From: CAYJXJ01 sp964374095
GTDB taxonomy: Bacteria; Elusimicrobiota; Elusimicrobia; UBA1565; UBA9628
Direction of reading: 5' to 3'
Length of the DNA: 21,090 bases
Assembly (NCBI GenBank): GCA_964374095.1
Contig: CAYJXJ010000073.1
Location: 1-21,090, forward strand
Part shown: positions 1 to 7,371 of the stretch, one piece after another
Layout: each line of letters begins with the position of its first letter
Numbering within the stretch: the first letter of the stretch is position 1
Notes under the pieces: generated by a model
Seen by the model: the letters and a program-made list of their open reading frames with translations, nothing else
What the model was told of the DNA's origin: nothing
Databases searched by the model: none
Position numbers and translations under genes: made by a program

Positions 1-360
1 GGCAACTCACCGCCCCCCTGGGACGCTTACGGCAGGGGGCATCGAGTTGAGTCCTCCCCTCTATCCCTTGGTAGAGAACAGTGGGAGTATGCCTGGCTCG
101 ATGCTTCGTTTCCGGCTGGCGCTTGTCACAACTGCCCCGCGTGCAGTTGGTCGTCGAGCCCTACTCGTTTCACAATTTTCTGTCATGAGCCCTATAAGAA
201 GCCGCCTGTTCAGGCCCATGGGAAAGCTCGTGTGTATGCGGCTTACAGCACTCTAGACTGTCGCATGGATGCTGATGGCATGATCAGGGACGATGATCCT
301 CCGCCGCGCCGTTGCCGGGGATGTGCCCATCTCAATTCCTCAGCCGGTGATGGCGGTTGA
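1..360 (+). CDS. Possible 3' end of a cysteine-rich protein, cut by the window edge
   Basis: Reading from base 1 in the first frame, there is no stop until TGA at 358-360, giving 119 codons with no start inside the window that would cover them. The predicted piece is rich in Trp, Tyr, His and Cys. It contains C42-x2-C45-x2-C48, C61, C87 and C105-x2-C108, a spacing that could bind zinc. The frame ends 21 bases inside the 3' end of recQ on the other strand, a normal convergent overlap. GC is visibly lower than in the rest of the window. I do not recognise the family. An open run of this length can arise by chance in such DNA, and the same stretch has several inverted repeats, so it could instead be non-coding. 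Confidence 0.3.
   Translation, partial: GNSPPPWDAYGRGHRVESSPLSLGREQWEYAWLDASFPAGACHNCPACSWSSSPTRFTIFCHEPYKKPPVQAHGKARVYAAYSTLDCRMDADGMIRDDDPPPRRCRGCAHLNSSAGDGG
3..50. repeat. Two-part inverted repeat (hairpin)
   Basis: CAACTC at 3-8 pairs with GAGTTG at 45-50. Inside it, GCCCCCCTG (12-20) faces CAGGGGGC (33-40) across a loop of about 12 bases. The two stems nest and would form one long hairpin. No T-tract follows on the plus strand. It could be a terminator-like structure for a gene to the left or part of a structured RNA. Confidence 0.45.
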
Positions 361-2238
361 ATCAGGGGTTTTGCCGGCGATCACCTCGAGGAAGGCGGCG
401 CCGTAGCGCTCCAGCTTGCGTTCGCCCACCCCCTTGACGCCGCGCAGGGCGTCGAGAGTCCGGGGTTTATGGGCGGCCATCTCGACAAGGGCGCTGTCGT
501 GGAAGACCAGGTAGGGCGGGACGCCCGACCGCTCCGCGATGAGGCGACGCAGTCGCCGCAGGCGCTCGAAGAGTTCTTCGTCGGGCGGGAGGCCGGCGGA
601 AATTCCCTTCGCCGAGGCCTTGGGTTTCCGCTTGGCCCGCCCGGCCGGCGGGGCCGGCATCCCTAGCCGAACGGTTCCCTCGTCGCGGCACAGGGCCTTG
701 CCGGGCTCGGTGATGCGCAGAAGCGGGTACTCCCGCTCCTCGACGACTTCCAGGAAGCCCTGCACGATAAGCTGATCGATCCACGAGCGCACGGCGGCCT
801 CGCCGGGCTCTTTGAGAAGGCCAAAGACCTGCAGGGCGTCATGGCCGTTGCGCTGCATGCGCTCGTCCGCGCGGCCCAAGAGCAGATTGACGACATAGCC
901 GGTCCCGTAACGGCCGCCCGCGCGCCAGGCCCCGCTCAGGACCTTCTTGGCCGTAAGGAGGGCCTCCGCGTCAGAGAGGCTCTTGGTCTCGCCGAGACAG
1001 ACATCGCAGGCCGCACAGACTTTCTCCCCGTGGGCGTTTCCATCCGGCGGGTACGGCGCGCCGAAGTGCTCGGCCAGGAGGCGGTGGCGGCAGACCGGGG
1101 CCACCGCGTAGCGGCCGATCTCGCGCAACTGCCGCTCCAGAGCGCGCTGCCGCTCGGGCGGGAGGGGACCGTCCTTGCCGGCCAGGTTCCGGTGCAGGGC
1201 TAGGTCGGAGGCGGCGAACAGCAGGACGCACTCGGCCGGCAGGCCGTCCCGGCCGGCGCGGCCCGATTCCTGTTGGTAGTGCTCCACGGAGCGCGGGGTG
1301 TTGGCGTGGATCACGTAGCGGACGTTGGAGCGGTCGATGCCCATGCCGAAGGCGATGGTGGCGACGACCACGTCCAGACGTTCGTTCACGAAATCATCCT
1401 GCGCGCTCCGTCGTTGGTCGGCGGGCAGGCCCGCGTGGTACGGCGCGCTGGAGACTCCCTCCCCCTTGAGCCCCGCCGCCAGCCGCTCGACATCCTTGCG
1501 CGTCTGAGCGTAGACGATGCCGCCCTCGCCGGGATGGCGGCGCACGACATGGAGCACCTGAGCCGACTGGTCGCGGCGCGGGAAGGCGCGGTAGATGAGG
1601 TTGGCCCGGTCGGGGTGGCCGATGAAGCGCAGGGGCTGGCGCAGGGCGAGTTGGGCGCAGACGTCGTCCTGGACCGCGGGCGTCGCCGTCGCGGTCAAGG
1701 CCATGCGCGCCGCCTTGGGAAAGCGCTCCAGGACCTCGGCCAGCCGGCGGTACTCGGGCCGAAACTCATGGCCCCAATGCGAGACGCAGTGCGCCTCATC
1801 CACCGCCGCGAGGACGAGCCTCGGGGCGATATCCTCCAGGAGGTCTCCCAGGAGGAGGCGCTCCGGGCTTACATAGAGGATCTCGGTTTTCCCGGTTGCC
1901 AGCCGGCGGTAGGCCTCGCCGCGGCGATCGGCCGCGAGGTTCGAATGGAGGGCGTCGGCCTCCAAGCCCGCCTCGCGGGCCGCGGCCACCTGGTCGTCCA
2001 TGAGGGCGATGAGGGGCGAGACGACCAGGACGAGCCCGCGGCCCATCGCGGCCGGAAGCTGGTAGCAGAGGCTTTTCCCCCCGCCTGTAGGAAGCACGAC
2101 CAGGCAGTCTCGCCCCGAGAGCGCCGCCTCCACCGCCTCCCGCTGGAGCGCTTTGAACGAGCCGTAGCCCCAACAGCGTCTGAGGGCTTCCTCGGGAGTC
2201 GTGATCGCCCTCGCTCGGATCAACGAGTTTGGCCGCAA
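340..2238 (-). CDS. recQ: ATP-dependent DNA helicase RecQ
   Basis: RecQ is a 3'-to-5' superfamily 2 DNA helicase used in recombinational repair and restart of stalled forks. The chain has the full RecQ layout of helicase core, RQC zinc and winged-helix region, and HRDC domain. From the start chosen here (632 aa), Walker A PTGGGKS lies near residues 50-56, the DEAH box at 147-150, and motif VI QQESGRAGRD at about 322-331. The zinc cysteines are C383, C408, C411 and C414, and the HRDC domain spans about 551-622. Length and order match E. coli RecQ. The frame is open up to an ATG at 2397, but that would overlap the coiled-coil gene by 128 bases and add a low-complexity Arg/Pro/Ser tail. GTG 2241, TTG 2238 and TTG 2223 are realistic starts; AAGGGAAG just upstream favours 2238. 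The gene begins about 30 bases after the coiled-coil gene and is probably cotranscribed with it. Confidence 0.95.
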   Translation of the reverse strand: MRPNSLIRARAITTPEEALRRCWGYGSFKALQREAVEAALSGRDCLVVLPTGGGKSLCYQLPAAMGRGLVLVVSPLIALMDDQVAAAREAGLEADALHSNLAADRRGEAYRRLATGKTEILYVSPERLLLGDLLEDIAPRLVLAAVDEAHCVSHWGHEFRPEYRRLAEVLERFPKAARMALTATATPAVQDDVCAQLALRQPLRFIGHPDRANLIYRAFPRRDQSAQVLHVVRRHPGEGGIVYAQTRKDVERLAAGLKGEGVSSAPYHAGLPADQRRSAQDDFVNERLDVVVATIAFGMGIDRSNVRYVIHANTPRSVEHYQQESGRAGRDGLPAECVLLFAASDLALHRNLAGKDGPLPPERQRALERQLREIGRYAVAPVCRHRLLAEHFGAPYPPDGNAHGEKVCAACDVCLGETKSLSDAEALLTAKKVLSGAWRAGGRYGTGYVVNLLLGRADERMQRNGHDALQVFGLLKEPGEAAVRSWIDQLIVQGFLEVVEEREYPLLRITEPGKALCRDEGTVRLGMPAPPAGRAKRKPKASAKGISAGLPPDEELFERLRRLRRLIAERSGVPPYLVFHDSALVEMAAHKPRTLDALRGVKGVGERKLERYGAAFLEVIAGKTPDSTAITG

Positions 2239-2269
2239 CACTTCCCTTATAGCCGTATTCGTCCGCCGG

Positions 2270-3295
2270 TCAGCTTTGAGGGGAGCGCACCTTGGCCTGC
2301 TCCATGGCGATCTTGTTGATATGGGAGAGGGCGTTGGCGCCGGAAGCGCCCTCGATGGCCTTGACGGCGATGTCCTGGACCTGCTTCTTGGCTTCATCGA
2401 GCCGAGCCCCGAGGCTCTCGATCTCCCGGCTCTGCCTGGCCACGGACTCTTCGAGCGACTTGACTTTGAGCTCCCCCAGGCGCCTTTCCGCTTCCGAGTC
2501 CTTTTGCAATACGAGAAGCTCCTGCTGCCGCCGCAGCTCCAGGGCCTTGACCGCTTCCGCCGCGCTCCTCTCTGATTCCTGCTTCAACCTCGCGGGGAAA
2601 TCCGCCACTTCTTTCCTGAGGCGGCCGAAGTCCTCTTCGCTGGCCTTCAGCGCCGCTTCGCGGGCTTGCCAGCCCTTCTCGAGGACTTCCTGTTTTTCCG
2701 CGTTCTTGCGCTCCTGAAGCCGGGCGCCTTCTTCGTAGGCGTCGGCCTCCTTCTTGCGTTCGCCGGTCTTCTGGTATTCGTATTCCTCTTTTTCCCGCTG
2801 GCGCTGCTTTTTGAGGTTCTCCTCGTGTTCCTTCTGCTCCTGGGCGCGTCGAGCCTGCTCCTCGCTCCACTCGGAGCGCTGGGAGGCCGTTTCGGCCTCA
2901 AGGGCCGATTTTTTCTGCTCGTAGCCCGCGATGAGCTGGTCGAGGGCGGTCGCGCCGACGTCCATTTTGTGGAGTTTCTCGATCTCCTGTTTTTCCAGGG
3001 AGACGGCCTCGCGCAGGGAGGTGAGCAGATTGTTTTCGGCCGTGAGTTTCGAGGAAAGATCGGATAACGTCTTGGATACCTCCAGCCCGAGGGCCGTGAT
3101 CCTTTGCACCAGGCCCTCCGACGTGATCTCCTTGAGCGCCTGCTTGACTTCCTCCTCGCGCTGTCGGGCCAATTCCGCGGTCTTGGGATTGAATTCGGCC
3201 TTCTCCAGCTCGGCGTGCTCCTTTATCTTTTCAAATTCGTCTTGAACCTCGGCTTTGGTCCTTTTCGAACGTCCCGCGACACCCTTGATGGCCAT
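2270..3295 (-). CDS. Long coiled-coil protein of unknown function
   Basis: This 341-residue soluble protein is almost entirely charged heptad-like sequence. The middle, roughly residues 130-320, is very rich in Glu, Lys, Gln, Arg and Ala, as in a long parallel coiled coil. The first 20 residues are basic (KGVAGRSKRTKAEV) and the last 30 are less charged. There is no signal peptide, membrane segment or cysteine, so it should be cytoplasmic. The ATG at 3295 is preferred over the in-frame ATG at 3328 because AGGGAGG sits six bases upstream of it. I do not recognise a named family; proteins of this type are often scaffolds or chromosome- or cell-shape-associated. Its place directly before recQ hints at a shared transcript, but coiled-coil similarity alone does not support a repair role. 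Confidence 0.85.
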   Translation of the reverse strand: MAIKGVAGRSKRTKAEVQDEFEKIKEHAELEKAEFNPKTAELARQREEEVKQALKEITSEGLVQRITALGLEVSKTLSDLSSKLTAENNLLTSLREAVSLEKQEIEKLHKMDVGATALDQLIAGYEQKKSALEAETASQRSEWSEEQARRAQEQKEHEENLKKQRQREKEEYEYQKTGERKKEADAYEEGARLQERKNAEKQEVLEKGWQAREAALKASEEDFGRLRKEVADFPARLKQESERSAAEAVKALELRRQQELLVLQKDSEAERRLGELKVKSLEESVARQSREIESLGARLDEAKKQVQDIAVKAIEGASGANALSHINKIAMEQAKVRSPQS

Positions 3296-3301
3296 GGCTT
3301 G

Positions 3302-3308
3302 CCTCCCT
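3302..3308 (-). promoter_or_regulatory. Ribosome binding site of the coiled-coil gene
   Basis: On the minus strand AGGGAGG is followed by a six-base spacer and ATG at 3295. It decides the start of the coiled-coil gene in favour of the second ATG. It also shows that this gene can be translated independently of the thioesterase gene upstream. Confidence 0.75.
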
Positions 3309-3340
3309 GTCTGGAATAGGCATATCATACCAAAATCCGA

Positions 3341-3838
3341 TTACGTCGACCGCCCGGCCTGATCCCCGAAGACCTCGCGCATCTGCGAGGGGCTCAGGCG
3401 CGCGAACACGCCCTCGGACTCCGCGTAAACGATTCCCGAGGCGTCGAGCAGCCGGGCCCCGGCCTTGATCAGGCGTTCCGGCTCGCCGACCCGGGTCTCC
3501 ACGGTCATCGCGGTTTCCGTAGGGACTCCCTTGCGGAAGGTCGTGCTCATGCGGACCGTCAGCACCCACCAGCCCCGGACCCAGGCCGCGGCGCCCATGG
3601 CCTCGTCGAGCACGGTAAGCACCCCCCCGCCGTGGGTGCGTCCCGGGGCCCCCTCGGCGAGCGGCCCGAACCAGACCTTGGCCGCGAGCTCGCCGTCGGG
3701 CCGGCGGAAGTAGCGGAGGGTCAGCAGGTCCGGGTCCGACTGCGCCCCCGTGAAGGTGCGGCGCGCCTCCATGAACGGAAAAGGGTGGACCTCGGTCCAA
3801 CCCGGCTCGGGGTCAAGGGGGGGATGGTTGGCGGGCAT
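3341..3838 (-). CDS. PaaI-like hotdog-fold acyl-CoA thioesterase
   Basis: A 165-residue protein of the 4HBT/PaaI hotdog superfamily, which hydrolyses acyl-CoA thioesters in the cytoplasm. The diagnostic stretch is GRTHGGGVLTVLDEAMG at about residues 66-82. It has the HGG turn and the Asp/Glu of the central helix used for catalysis in this superfamily. The following strands (VLTVRMSTTFRKGVP and the segment after it) fit the hotdog sheet. The N-terminal 40 residues are longer than in a minimal PaaI and resemble THEM4-type proteins. The start overlaps the last 26 bases of the antiporter gene on the same strand and no clear Shine-Dalgarno is present, so translation is probably coupled. The acyl substrate cannot be read from the sequence. 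Confidence 0.8.
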   Translation of the reverse strand: MPANHPPLDPEPGWTEVHPFPFMEARRTFTGAQSDPDLLTLRYFRRPDGELAAKVWFGPLAEGAPGRTHGGGVLTVLDEAMGAAAWVRGWWVLTVRMSTTFRKGVPTETAMTVETRVGEPERLIKAGARLLDASGIVYAESEGVFARLSPSQMREVFGDQAGRST

Positions 3839-5009
3839 GGGTGACGGGAGAGAAGACGAGCTTGAGAAGGGGCGGGGCGACGAAGGTGGTCGCGACGACC
3901 ATTCCGACGATGGCGGCGTAGAGCCCCGGGCCGATGACCCCGGAGGAGAGGCCGATCTGGGCGAAGATGAGGCCGACCTCGCCGCGGGGGATCATCCCGA
4001 CGCCGATGCCCAGGCGGTTGAGGCCCTGGCCCCGCGCGGCCCAGCCGCTGGCGAGCTTGCCCGCCACGGCCAGGACGATGAGAACCAGCGTCAGCAGCAG
4101 CAGGGGTCGGTTGCCGGGGACCAAGGGGTTAAAGACTCCGAATTGGACCTTGGCGCCGATCATGACGAAAAAGATGGGAACGAACACATCGGCCAAGGGT
4201 TTGAGGCCCCCGTCGATGTCCACCTTGCGGTCCGTGCGGGCCAGCAGTATTCCCGCGGTGAAGGCGCCCACGATGAGCGCGGTCCCGGCGGCGCGGGCCA
4301 AGAGCGACATCGCGAAGGCGAAGCACACCGCGGCGACGATGAGCACGCCGCGCACCCGCATACGTTCCACGACCTTGACCAGCCGTGTCGAGACAGCGGG
4401 CCCGATCACGAGCGCCGCCGCGAGGAATCCGGCCGCCATCAGACCGACGCGGAGAGTTCCTCCGGCCGAGAAGTCCCCCGACAATGCCATCCCCTGGACC
4501 GCGGAGAGGATGACGATGCCGATGATGTCGTCGATGACCGCCGCGCCCAGGACGATCTGGGCCTCCGGCGTTTCCAGGCGCCCGAGGTCGGAGAGCACCC
4601 GCGCGGTGATGCCCACCGAGGTGGCGGTCATGGCCGCGCCCACGAAAACCGCCCGCATCCCCCCTTGCTCCATCCCGGTCATGGCCGCCCAGCCGAGGGC
4701 GAAGGGCAGCGCCACCCCGACCACGGCGACCGCCAGGGAGGCCGGCCCGAACCGCAGCAGGCGGTCCAGGTCGCTCTCGATGCCGGTCTGAAAGAGGAGC
4801 AGGACCACGCCGAACTCCGCCATGAGGGTGAGCGCGGGATCTTGGGGGTCGAAGAACGGGAACAGTCCGAATCCCAGTAGCACGCCGCCGAGAAGCTCTC
4901 CGAGGACCGCCGGTTGGCCCAGGCGCTCGGCGAATTCTCCCAATAGCTTGGCGCTCAGGAGGATGACGACGAGGTTGGCCAGAAAACCGGCGGCCGAAAT
5001 TTCGTGCAT
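3813..5009 (-). CDS. CPA2-family Na+/H+ (or K+/H+) antiporter
   Basis: A 398-residue inner-membrane cation/proton exchanger of the CPA2 group (NapA/GerN/KefB-like). It has about 12-13 hydrophobic segments and no C-terminal RCK/TrkA domain, so it stops where the transport domain ends. Key features visible are TATSVGITARVL (about 128-139), the ion-binding aspartate pair D160-D161 in AAVIDDIIGIVIL, K318 in the GKLASG segment, and IPRGEVGLIFAQIG (about 340-353). The Asp-Asp pair with a lysine like that of NapA suggests electrogenic Na+/H+ exchange, but ion choice is inference. The ATG lies four bases upstream of the methyltransferase stop codon on the coding strand side, and its 3' end overlaps the thioesterase start, so the three genes look like one transcript. 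Confidence 0.92.
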   Translation of the reverse strand: MHEISAAGFLANLVVILLSAKLLGEFAERLGQPAVLGELLGGVLLGFGLFPFFDPQDPALTLMAEFGVVLLLFQTGIESDLDRLLRFGPASLAVAVVGVALPFALGWAAMTGMEQGGMRAVFVGAAMTATSVGITARVLSDLGRLETPEAQIVLGAAVIDDIIGIVILSAVQGMALSGDFSAGGTLRVGLMAAGFLAAALVIGPAVSTRLVKVVERMRVRGVLIVAAVCFAFAMSLLARAAGTALIVGAFTAGILLARTDRKVDIDGGLKPLADVFVPIFFVMIGAKVQFGVFNPLVPGNRPLLLLTLVLIVLAVAGKLASGWAARGQGLNRLGIGVGMIPRGEVGLIFAQIGLSSGVIGPGLYAAIVGMVVATTFVAPPLLKLVFSPVTHARQPSPP

Positions 5010-5012
5010 GAA

Positions 5013-5861
5013 CTAGGCCACCCGCCCGCGGGCCATGACCATCTCGAAGGGGATTTTCAACGCGCCCCCGCGCCGGTAGGCGCGGGCCCGCGCCAAGACC
5101 TCGGTCTCGATGGCGGCGCGCTTCTCTGTGGGCAGGGAGGCCAGGAAGGACCGCAGCCGCCCTCCCCCGAGCGCGATGCCGCGCCAGTATTCGCGTTCCG
5201 AACGGAAGGCAAAGGCTCCGGCAAGCCGGCGGACTCGGACTCGGGCCAGGCCGGCTTGCCGGAAGGCTTCGGCCAAAACGCCGGGAGCGCCGAAGGAGTA
5301 GAGGGTGGGGGCCCCCGGGACCCGGAGTTCGGGGGCGTGGCGCAGGACGGTCATGAGGGGAAGGCTCGTAAACACCATGCGCCGCGCCCGTCCCTGGACC
5401 AAGGCCGTGACCGTCGCCCCCGGCCTGCAGACCCGCCGCATGCGCGCCAGAGCCCGGTCCGGCCTGGCGAAGAGCATGAGGCCGAGTTGGCAGATCGCGG
5501 CGTCGAAGGACCGGGGAGGAAGGGGCAGTTCTTGAGCGTCCATGACTTTGAAGCGCGCCCGGCCCAGGCCGGCCCGCCGGCTCCGCGCGGCCGCCAGGCG
5601 CGTCATGGCGGGCGATAGATCGACGCCGAGAACGCGCCCTTTCGGGCCGACGGCGCGGGCCGCGGGAAGCGAGGCCGTCCCCGGGCCGCAGGCGACGTCC
5701 AGAACGCGTTGGCCCGTTTGGACTCCCGAGAAGCGGATGAATTTCCGGGTCATCGGACCGAAGAGCCGCGAGCTCAGGGCTTCGTAGGACCGCGAGGCCT
5801 GGTCCCAGTTCCCGCGGCTCTCGCGGGTGAAGGCGTCCGGATCGAATTTTGATCGGCCCAC
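5013..5861 (-). CDS. Class I SAM-dependent methyltransferase (UbiE-like)
   Basis: A 282-residue Rossmann-fold methyltransferase. Motif I is VLDVACGPGTASL at residues 53-65, the acidic ribose-binding residue is D81 in VLGVDLSPAM, and the next motif is MDAQELPLPPRSFD at 107-120. The C-terminal third is variable and probably sets the substrate, which I cannot name; UbiE/COQ5-like enzymes act on quinone precursors or other small molecules. The start is GTG with no Shine-Dalgarno. A GATAAT box on the minus strand (5873-5868) puts the predicted transcript start exactly on this GTG, so the gene is likely leaderless. It heads the minus-strand run that contains the antiporter and thioesterase. Confidence 0.85.
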   Translation of the reverse strand: MGRSKFDPDAFTRESRGNWDQASRSYEALSSRLFGPMTRKFIRFSGVQTGQRVLDVACGPGTASLPAARAVGPKGRVLGVDLSPAMTRLAAARSRRAGLGRARFKVMDAQELPLPPRSFDAAICQLGLMLFARPDRALARMRRVCRPGATVTALVQGRARRMVFTSLPLMTVLRHAPELRVPGAPTLYSFGAPGVLAEAFRQAGLARVRVRRLAGAFAFRSEREYWRGIALGGGRLRSFLASLPTEKRAAIETEVLARARAYRRGGALKIPFEMVMARGRVA

Positions 5862-5867
5862 AATTTT

Positions 5868-5873
5868 ATTATC
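5868..5873 (-). promoter_or_regulatory. -10 box of the methyltransferase gene
   Basis: GATAAT on the minus strand is followed by six bases and then the GTG start at 5861, so transcription would begin at the first base of the start codon. No convincing -35 box is seen 16-18 bases upstream. This is the AT-richest spot of the 53-base divergent gap. Confidence 0.45.
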
Positions 5874-5878
5874 GCAAA

Positions 5879-5908
5879 TTGGCGCCCGGCCCGCAGGAAT
5901 TGTAGAAT
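5879..5908 (+). promoter_or_regulatory. Promoter of the response regulator gene
   Basis: TTGGCG (5879-5884), an 18-base spacer and TAGAAT (5903-5908) form a plausible sigma-70-type promoter. The expected transcript start, seven bases after the -10 box, is 5915, which is the first base of the GTG start codon. No Shine-Dalgarno lies between them. Confidence 0.5.
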
Positions 5909-5914
5909 CCCTCC

Positions 5915-6283
5915 GTGTCGCGCATCCTGGTCGTTGATGACAACGAACCCCTCCGGGAACTCCTTAAGGAAGTCCTGCTCGAGAATAAGCATTCCGTCGA
6001 CTCGGCCAGCGACGGAAAGGTCGCCATCCAGGCCTTGCGCCAGAGGACCTACGACCTCATGCTTCTCGACATGCACATGCCCAACATGGGCGGCCTCGAC
6101 GTGCTCCGCCTGGTCAAGGCAAGCCCCCGGCTCAGGTCCATCAAGGTCATCATGCTGACTTCCGAGAGCCTGACCAAAGAGGTCGAGGCGGCCTTTGAAG
6201 CCGGGGCCGCGGGCTATATCCTCAAGCCCTACAACATGGAGAAGCTGCTGGCCAAAGTGGCCGACGCGCTCAAGACGGCCTAG
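5915..6283 (+). CDS. Single-domain response regulator (CheY-like receiver)
   Basis: A 122-residue receiver domain with no output domain. It keeps every residue needed for phosphotransfer: acidic pair D8-D9, phosphoacceptor D52 (in LLDMHMPNMGG), T82, aromatic switch Y101 and K104 in the KPY motif. It should be phosphorylated by a histidine kinase and act by binding a partner protein, as CheY or Spo0F do. No kinase lies in the window, so its partner is unknown. The start is GTG and probably leaderless. It ends two bases before the stop of the convergent small membrane protein gene. Confidence 0.92.
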   Translation: MSRILVVDDNEPLRELLKEVLLENKHSVDSASDGKVAIQALRQRTYDLMLLDMHMPNMGGLDVLRLVKASPRLRSIKVIMLTSESLTKEVEAAFEAGAAGYILKPYNMEKLLAKVADALKTA

Positions 6284-6285
6284 CC

Positions 6286-6672
6286 CTAGCGTCCCTCCGG
6301 AAACAGCCCCGCCATCAGCCTTCCCGCCGGGGAATTTTCGTCGATCTTGAGACGCTCAAGACCCTTTCGCGCCGCCGCGCGATCGGGCCGGTGGCCGGAG
6401 GCCAGCAATTCCACCGGCGTCTTTCCCGAGCGTTGGGGGAAGCCATAGAAGAAATATAGGAAGAGCGCGAGGCCAAAGCCCAGCTCGTAGATCACCGTGA
6501 CGACTAGAGAGGACACTCGGAGGGCGTGGAGGAAGTAGGACGTGCCGAGCGCCCCGCCGCAGACGACCGCGGTGTGAAGGACATGGTGAAGGGGCCCCTT
6601 CCAGTCCGGGAAGCCGAGGAGGAAGAAGGCATAAATCATCCCGCCCAGCGCGAGCGTCCGCGCCAAGGACAT
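6286..6672 (-). CDS. Small membrane protein in the exbBD-tonB operon, unknown
   Basis: A 128-residue protein with three clear hydrophobic segments (about 5-20, 30-50 and 52-76) and a charged C-terminal tail of about 45 residues (from SGKTPVELLASGHRPDR onward). The tail is probably cytoplasmic. I do not recognise the family. Its ATG overlaps the stop of the TonB-like gene by one base (TGATG), so translation is coupled. It is the last gene of the ExbB-ExbD-TonB unit, and it may be an accessory of that complex or simply travel with it. Confidence 0.7.
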   Translation of the reverse strand: MSLARTLALGGMIYAFFLLGFPDWKGPLHHVLHTAVVCGGALGTSYFLHALRVSSLVVTVIYELGFGLALFLYFFYGFPQRSGKTPVELLASGHRPDRAAARKGLERLKIDENSPAGRLMAGLFPEGR

Positions 6673-7352
6673 CAGCGGCTCTTGAGCGTCACGTGGACCT
6701 TGAGGAAGGGCTCCGTGAATTCACGGGGCAAGGGCGGGAACGGCGCGGCGTCCTGGGCCGCGGTCAGGGCGGTCAGGTCGTAGCCCGCATCTCCCGAGGA
6801 GGATTCAATGCGAAGGTCGACGATGCGGCCGTCCGGCAGGATCGAGAATTGCACGACCGACTCGGAGGCCTCGCGGGGCATCCGCTGGGACCAGCGGGCC
6901 CAGAGGGAGGCGCGGATCTGGCTGATGTACCAGGGGTAGGGAAAGTTGGGAAGCTCCGCGAAGACTCCGGCGGCGCCCGGGGAGCCCGGCGCCCCGGGCG
7001 CCGCCGGAGCCGCGTCGGCGGGCGGGCCGATCGTGGTCTGGGTGGGCTCCGGGGCCGGCGCGAGGGTCTCGCGGCCCAGCAGGCTCGGGCGGGGCAAGGG
7101 ACCCCGCCGTTTTTTGGGGATGACGATTTCATCGGATGGGGCCCTCTCCGGGAGAGGAGAAGGGCCGTCCTTCGAGGACGTCGGCGCGCCAGCCTTCGTC
7201 GCCGCCACTTGTATCGCGGATGGCCCGATGAAATCGATGGTGTAGACATCGGTCTTTGCCGCGGAGCGGCCCGCGATGGCTCCGGCGGCCGCGGCCGCGA
7301 CGAGGGCATGGAAAGCCAGCGACCCGGCGAGGTAAGGCCTCATCCCCGGCAT
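6672..7352 (-). CDS. TonB/TolA-like energy transducer
   Basis: A 226-residue periplasm-spanning protein. It has an N-terminal membrane anchor (about residues 6-28), a Pro/Ala-rich linker (about 50-133) and a C-terminal TonB-type domain (about 135-226). The C-terminal domain shows FPYPWYISQIRASLWARWSQ at 137-156 and ends with SSSGDAGYDLTALTAAQDA followed by PFPPLPREF, typical of TonB_C/TolA_C. It would carry proton-motive energy from ExbB-ExbD to an outer-membrane receptor. No TonB-dependent receptor is in the window, so a Tol-Pal-like role is also possible. Two in-frame ATGs, at 7352 and 7343, are both near a GGGGG run; the second is equally plausible. A perfect 18-bp inverted repeat lies inside the linker-coding part. 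Confidence 0.85.
   Translation of the reverse strand: MPGMRPYLAGSLAFHALVAAAAAGAIAGRSAAKTDVYTIDFIGPSAIQVAATKAGAPTSSKDGPSPLPERAPSDEIVIPKKRRGPLPRPSLLGRETLAPAPEPTQTTIGPPADAAPAAPGAPGSPGAAGVFAELPNFPYPWYISQIRASLWARWSQRMPREASESVVQFSILPDGRIVDLRIESSSGDAGYDLTALTAAQDAAPFPPLPREFTEPFLKVHVTLKSR
6965..7009. repeat. Perfect 18-bp inverted repeat inside the TonB-like gene
   Basis: CTCCGGCGGCGCCCGGGG (6965-6982) and its exact reverse complement (6992-7009) flank a nine-base loop. On the coding strand this encodes a collagen-like Pro-Gly-Ala stretch of the linker (about residues 115-129). The almost all-GC stem would be very stable in mRNA or single-stranded DNA. No T-tract follows. Confidence 0.85.
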
Positions 7353-7371
7353 CCCCCGTCAGGCACCGCGG

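Noticed and set aside
47..256. 69-codon plus-strand frame at the left edge
   Set aside because: No recognisable motif or ribosome binding site; the frame open from base 1 is longer and has a more protein-like composition. Neither is certain.
1..300. RNase P RNA, tmRNA, 6S RNA or a group II intron end
   Set aside because: I compared hairpins and conserved stretches by eye on both strands and found none of the core motifs of these RNAs.
1273..2319. Long plus-strand open frame of 348 codons
   Set aside because: It lies antisense over recQ, whose helicase motifs are clear; its own translation shows no domain and has the composition of a shadow frame in GC-rich DNA.
2239..2397. ATG at 2397 as the recQ start
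   Set aside because: It would overlap the coiled-coil gene by 128 bases and add an Arg/Pro/Ser tail absent from RecQ proteins.
3750..4880. Plus-strand open frame of 376 codons rich in Asp, Glu, Gly and His
   Set aside because: Antisense to the antiporter; the charged, repetitive composition is what the reverse strand of a hydrophobic membrane gene gives.
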